Below, one piece after another: positions 6,569-9,323 of a stretch of 9,323 nucleotides of DNA. The position numbers were made by a program, and so were the translations under genes. Under the pieces are notes generated by a model. The model made no database searches. It was not told the origin of the DNA and was given only the letters and a program-made list of their open reading frames with translations. The stretch is from Gp22-AA3 sp964384905 (GTDB lineage: Bacteria; Acidobacteriota; Polarisedimenticolia; Gp22-AA2): contig CAYLND010000143.1 of the NCBI GenBank assembly GCA_964384905.1, positions 1 through 9,323 of the forward strand, given 5' to 3'. Every line of letters begins with the position of its first letter. The first letter of the stretch is position 1.

Positions 6569-6582
6569 GTGTCCGCTGACAC
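6569..6582. promoter_or_regulatory. GTGTC-N4-GACAC dyad, candidate activator site
   Basis: A perfect 5-4-5 dyad lies about 160 bases upstream of the predicted pilin transcription start, in the range used by enhancer-binding activators of sigma-54. Its half-site contains TGTC, the core reported for PilR binding upstream of Pseudomonas pilA; a further TGTC is on the minus strand at 6507-6504. The dyad straddles the end of the pilin-side gap, just before the stop of the preceding gene. Regulatory function is inference. Confidence 0.35.
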
Positions 6583-6588
6583 TCCGCG

Positions 6589-8391
6589 TCAGCCCCCCGT
6601 GGCCGGCTCGCCTTGCCGCCCGCCGCCGGGCTGCGCCAGCGGGTTGAACGTCTTGAGAAGCGCCCATGCCCGGACGCAGCGCGGGTCGTCGCGCAGCTTC
6701 CTGTGGATCTCCTCGAGGAGCGGCCCGACATCGGTGTGCCCCGTGACCACGCCGGCGACCTGGTACCGCCAGTCCTCGGGCTGGATCGAGCGATACTCGT
6801 TCCGCGCGATGACCGCCTCGTTGTCCTGCGAGCGCCGCAGGAACAGCATGGCGTCGTCGTCCCAGTACACCAGCGCCCAGCCGTCCGGCGGGAAATGGTT
6901 CGCCGAGAAGGCGCGCTCCTGGACCGAGCCCGGTCGTCCGTCAGGACCCGGCAGGACGACGCGCTCCAGTGACGGTCCGTACCGGACCAGCGCCGCGTCG
7001 ATGTCGTAGCGCTGCAGCATCGTCTGCCAGGCCCGCGAATCGTTCGCGGAGGCGAAGATGTCGCGCAGCAGGTCGGGGTAGACCTCGTTGCGCCCGTCGA
7101 TGAACACGCGGTGGGTCGGGTAGCGCCTCCAGATCAGGTAGCCTCCGAAGCGGATGTCGTTGTACAGGTGACGGCCGACGTTCTCGCGCGCCACGAAGTC
7201 GACCGCGGGCGCCGGCTCGTTTCCACGGGCGATCCCGAAGCCCCAGGTGATCGTCGGCGGCAGCAGGGCGAGAGACGGCACGGAGACGAACAGGATCACC
7301 GCGGCGCAGACGAACCCGAGGCGGACGCTCCCCCCCGATCCGGCCGCGCCCTCCGCGGATCGATCCCTCCGCACGAGAGCCGCCAGCATCGGCTGCAGGC
7401 GGTCCGACAGGGCGCGGACCGGCCGACCCAGGCCATAAGGCAGGAGAACGAAAAACAGCCCGATGTTCCGCAGGTGCATCACCGACAGAGCCAGCAGGAG
7501 GAGGAGGGCGGGCGACGCCACAGGGTCGACCGATCGCCATGACGCAGCCAGGATCACCGGGACGACGCCGGCCGCCAGATAGAACAGCGGGAAATCGCCC
7601 GGTTGGGGATGGGCCCACTCGAGATTGGGAGAAGGAAGCGAAGCCAGGATGCGCGACACTTCGAACGGGACGGCGTAGATCGCGAAGCCGTACGGGTTGG
7701 CGCCGCAGGCGATCGCCGCTCCGATGGCGGTGAGCGCGAGCGGACCGGTGAAGCGGGAGCCGGACGCCGTCACGGGTCGGCCGGAGCCCGCGGTCAGCCC
7801 GAGCCGCTCGTCGACGGCGGTCGCCGCTGCGCCGAGCAGCAGGACCGCCGGGATCAGGATCGCCCCAGGGTGCAGATTGGCGCCGATCGCGACCAGGGGA
7901 GGCACGGCGGCGAGCAGGCGGCGGCGCCCGTCGCGCGCTCGGAGCACCAGGTGGATCACCGCGGGCAGGAGCAGGAGCGTCGCGATCTCCGGCCGGACAT
8001 CGAGGCGGAACGAGGCGCCCACCAGCGACACCGAAAGAAGGACGGCGAGCCCGGACAGCGGGGTCTGCTCCCGGCGAAGATGCTCCGCGATCAGGAAGGC
8101 GAGCAGAAGAGACAGGGCGATCTTGACTCCGACGAGAGCGCCGGCGCCCAGGGTCGAGTGCGCCAGGTACGCAAGGACCTGGAACAGCCACTCGTGATCG
8201 ACCCACGGGACTCCGGGGGCGGTGAAGGAGAACGGGTCGGCGCGCGGGATGCGGTGATCCTGGAGAATGATCTGGCCGGTCTTCAGGTGCCACCAGTAAT
8301 CGTAGCTGCGGATCGGGCTCGCGGAGGCGGCAACGGCCAGGAGCGCCAGGAGCCCGAGCAGCAGGACGCGGTCCCCCGACGACAGGCTCAT
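6589..8391 (-). CDS. Polytopic GT-C-like membrane protein of unknown specificity
   Basis: The 600-residue protein has an N-terminal signal-anchor-like helix (8-25), then about ten membrane segments to about 385 and a soluble C-terminal domain (about 390-590). The first loop has SYDYWWHLKTGQIIL (29-43), PRADPFSFTAPG (49-60) and PWVDHEWL (62-69). Such Asp/His-rich first-loop motifs are typical of GT-C fold, polyprenyl-phosphate-sugar glycosyltransferases and their unassigned relatives. Other fixed points are DVRPE (131-135), NLHPGAILIP (172-181), GANPYGFAIY (230-239) and, in the soluble part, FGGYLIW (415-421) and FIDGRNEVYPDLL (430-442). The ATG at 8391 is chosen over one at 8427, because it forms an ATGA overlap with the upstream gene, has GGAG 6 bases ahead and starts at the membrane helix. 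It was likely made with the YfhO-like protein as one unit. The fold is a reasonable call; substrate and exact family are not known. Confidence 0.8.
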   Translation of the reverse strand: MSLSSGDRVLLLGLLALLAVAASASPIRSYDYWWHLKTGQIILQDHRIPRADPFSFTAPGVPWVDHEWLFQVLAYLAHSTLGAGALVGVKIALSLLLAFLIAEHLRREQTPLSGLAVLLSVSLVGASFRLDVRPEIATLLLLPAVIHLVLRARDGRRRLLAAVPPLVAIGANLHPGAILIPAVLLLGAAATAVDERLGLTAGSGRPVTASGSRFTGPLALTAIGAAIACGANPYGFAIYAVPFEVSRILASLPSPNLEWAHPQPGDFPLFYLAAGVVPVILAASWRSVDPVASPALLLLLALSVMHLRNIGLFFVLLPYGLGRPVRALSDRLQPMLAALVRRDRSAEGAAGSGGSVRLGFVCAAVILFVSVPSLALLPPTITWGFGIARGNEPAPAVDFVARENVGRHLYNDIRFGGYLIWRRYPTHRVFIDGRNEVYPDLLRDIFASANDSRAWQTMLQRYDIDAALVRYGPSLERVVLPGPDGRPGSVQERAFSANHFPPDGWALVYWDDDAMLFLRRSQDNEAVIARNEYRSIQPEDWRYQVAGVVTGHTDVGPLLEEIHRKLRDDPRCVRAWALLKTFNPLAQPGGGRQGEPATGG

Positions 8392-9323
8392 CGCCCGCTC
8401 CGCGCCAGGACGACGCCGGCGGCGCACGTCAGCGCGAGTCCCAACAGACTCGTCAGCGCGCCCGCCACGATACCGACCGGGCGATAGAGCATCACCACGG
8501 TGTGCTGTCCCGCCGGCACCCGCACCGCCCGGAACAGGCCGTCGGCTCGGAGAATGGGCGCAGCCCGGCCGTCCAGGAGCACCCGCCAGCCCGGGGCGTA
8601 GGCATCGGCCAGGACCGCGTAGGCCGCGCCGGCGGCGCGCACGGCGATCGTGATCCGCTCGGGCGTCTCGTCGATGATCCTCGCCTCGTCCTCCTGCGCG
8701 GTCCCGCTGGCGGCGTCGCTCCGGGGCGAGCCATCGTCCGCGGGTGCCTCCTCGATTAGCACCGCGCGATTCGGATCATACTCGGGGTCCGACAGGATGT
8801 CCGCGAGTGTGCGACCGGCGGGGAGGCTGCGGGCCGCGCTCACCAGCCGCAGACGCGGCACTATGTCGCGGACGCGATACAGCCGGAGCGGGGGACGGCT
8901 GAATCCGTCCAGGACCGGTCCGGCCTCGAGCCCGGGATCGTTCAGCGGATCGTACGTGAGCAGGTAGCCGATCCGGCAGGTCCTCAGGACTCGGACGCGG
9001 GCGGGGACCGGCAGCGCCTCGAGGGCGCGCCCGAGCTCCGCGCTCTCTTTCAGATCCATCCGATCGGTGGCTGCGTCAAGGGCCGTCGGGACACGATCGG
9101 CGTGACCGGTCCACAGGGCGTACACGAACCGGTCGTACCGGTAGCCCCACACCAGCTCGTCCGTGGTGCCCCAGACGCTCAGGCCGGCGGGTCGTGGCGC
9201 GTGGTACAGCCTGGGGGCGTCCGGTCCGTGATCGACGGCCGCGGCGAGCGGCGACGGCGACGTCAGCCAGCCGGGGGCGGCGGTGGAGCGCGCCGGGGCG
9301 GCCGCCAGGCACATCGAGGCCCC
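8388..9323 (-). CDS. YfhO-like membrane protein, C-terminal part (partial, runs off the right edge)
   Basis: 311 residues are visible and the frame stays open through the window edge, so the true start lies outside; the ATG at 9314 is only an internal Met. The visible part is mostly a large extracytoplasmic domain, ending in one membrane helix (VGIVAGALTSLLGLALTCAAGVVLA without its flanks) and a short RSGR tail. Diagnostic sequence is near the end: ERITIAVRAAGAAYAVLADA, then YAPGWRVLLDGRAAPIL, LFRAVRVPAGQHTVVMLYRP. This corresponds to the YPGW(r)-x-x-vDG ... N/D-x-x-FRAV-x-VPaG-H-x-v-x-x-x-Y-x-P signature of YfhO-family proteins. An earlier PPLRLYRVRDIVPRLRLV matches the same family. In Firmicutes YfhO acts in transferring sugars from a lipid carrier to surface polymers; a like role in glycan decoration is inferred here. 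It overlaps the next gene by ATGA. Confidence 0.85.
   Translation of the reverse strand, partial: GASMCLAAAPARSTAAPGWLTSPSPLAAAVDHGPDAPRLYHAPRPAGLSVWGTTDELVWGYRYDRFVYALWTGHADRVPTALDAATDRMDLKESAELGRALEALPVPARVRVLRTCRIGYLLTYDPLNDPGLEAGPVLDGFSRPPLRLYRVRDIVPRLRLVSAARSLPAGRTLADILSDPEYDPNRAVLIEEAPADDGSPRSDAASGTAQEDEARIIDETPERITIAVRAAGAAYAVLADAYAPGWRVLLDGRAAPILRADGLFRAVRVPAGQHTVVMLYRPVGIVAGALTSLLGLALTCAAGVVLARSGR

Noticed and set aside
1..9323. CRISPR, tRNA/rRNA, insertion sequences, exosortase or PEP-CTERM genes
   Set aside because: I looked for regular repeats, cloverleaf-like stems, transposase frames and terminal repeats, and for exosortase motifs suggested by the asnB/O-antigen-ligase context, and found none in this window.

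Overview
The window looks like a chromosomal cell-surface polysaccharide locus of a Gram-negative-type bacterium with very GC-rich DNA. All supported genes lie on the minus strand, so transcription runs from the right end to the left. The GC bias, the frequent GTG starts, the pilin sequence style and the polymerase/TPR proteins would suit an Acidobacteriota-like or similar environmental lineage. That placement is a guess from sequence style, not something the window proves.

In transcription order the layout is: (1) 9323-8388, the C-terminal part of a YfhO-like membrane protein, cut by the window edge. (2) 8391-6589, a polytopic GT-C-like membrane protein, joined to gene 1 by a 4-base ATGA overlap. 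(3) A 198-base gap with a strong sigma-54 type promoter and a TGTC dyad upstream of it. (4) 6390-5932, a type IV pilin or GspG-like pilin with a near-ideal Shine-Dalgarno sequence, closed by a textbook intrinsic terminator. (5) 5820-4138 and 4141-2147, two tandem O-antigen-ligase/polymerase (Wzy_C) proteins with TPR-like tails, again joined by an ATGA overlap. (6) A 100-base gap with a good sigma-70 type promoter overlapped at its start site by a 6-5-6 inverted repeat. (7) 2046-103, an asparagine-synthase-type glutamine amidotransferase. (8) From 101 leftward, the first 33 codons of a protein that looks like a family 2 glycosyltransferase, with its Shine-Dalgarno inside the end of asnB.

Together the genes suggest assembly, polymerisation or ligation of a surface glycan. 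Lipid-linked sugar transfer would come from the YfhO-like and GT-C-like proteins, polymerisation or transfer from the two Wzy_C proteins, sugar modification by amidation from the AsnB-like enzyme, and sugar addition from the GT2. The odd element is a pilin transcription unit, with its own promoter and terminator, set inside this locus directly upstream of the two Wzy_C proteins. That order recalls pilA followed by a pilin O-glycosyltransferase (TfpO/PilO) in some Pseudomonas, so pilin glycosylation is a testable idea. I see no tRNA, rRNA, CRISPR array, insertion sequence or phage gene.
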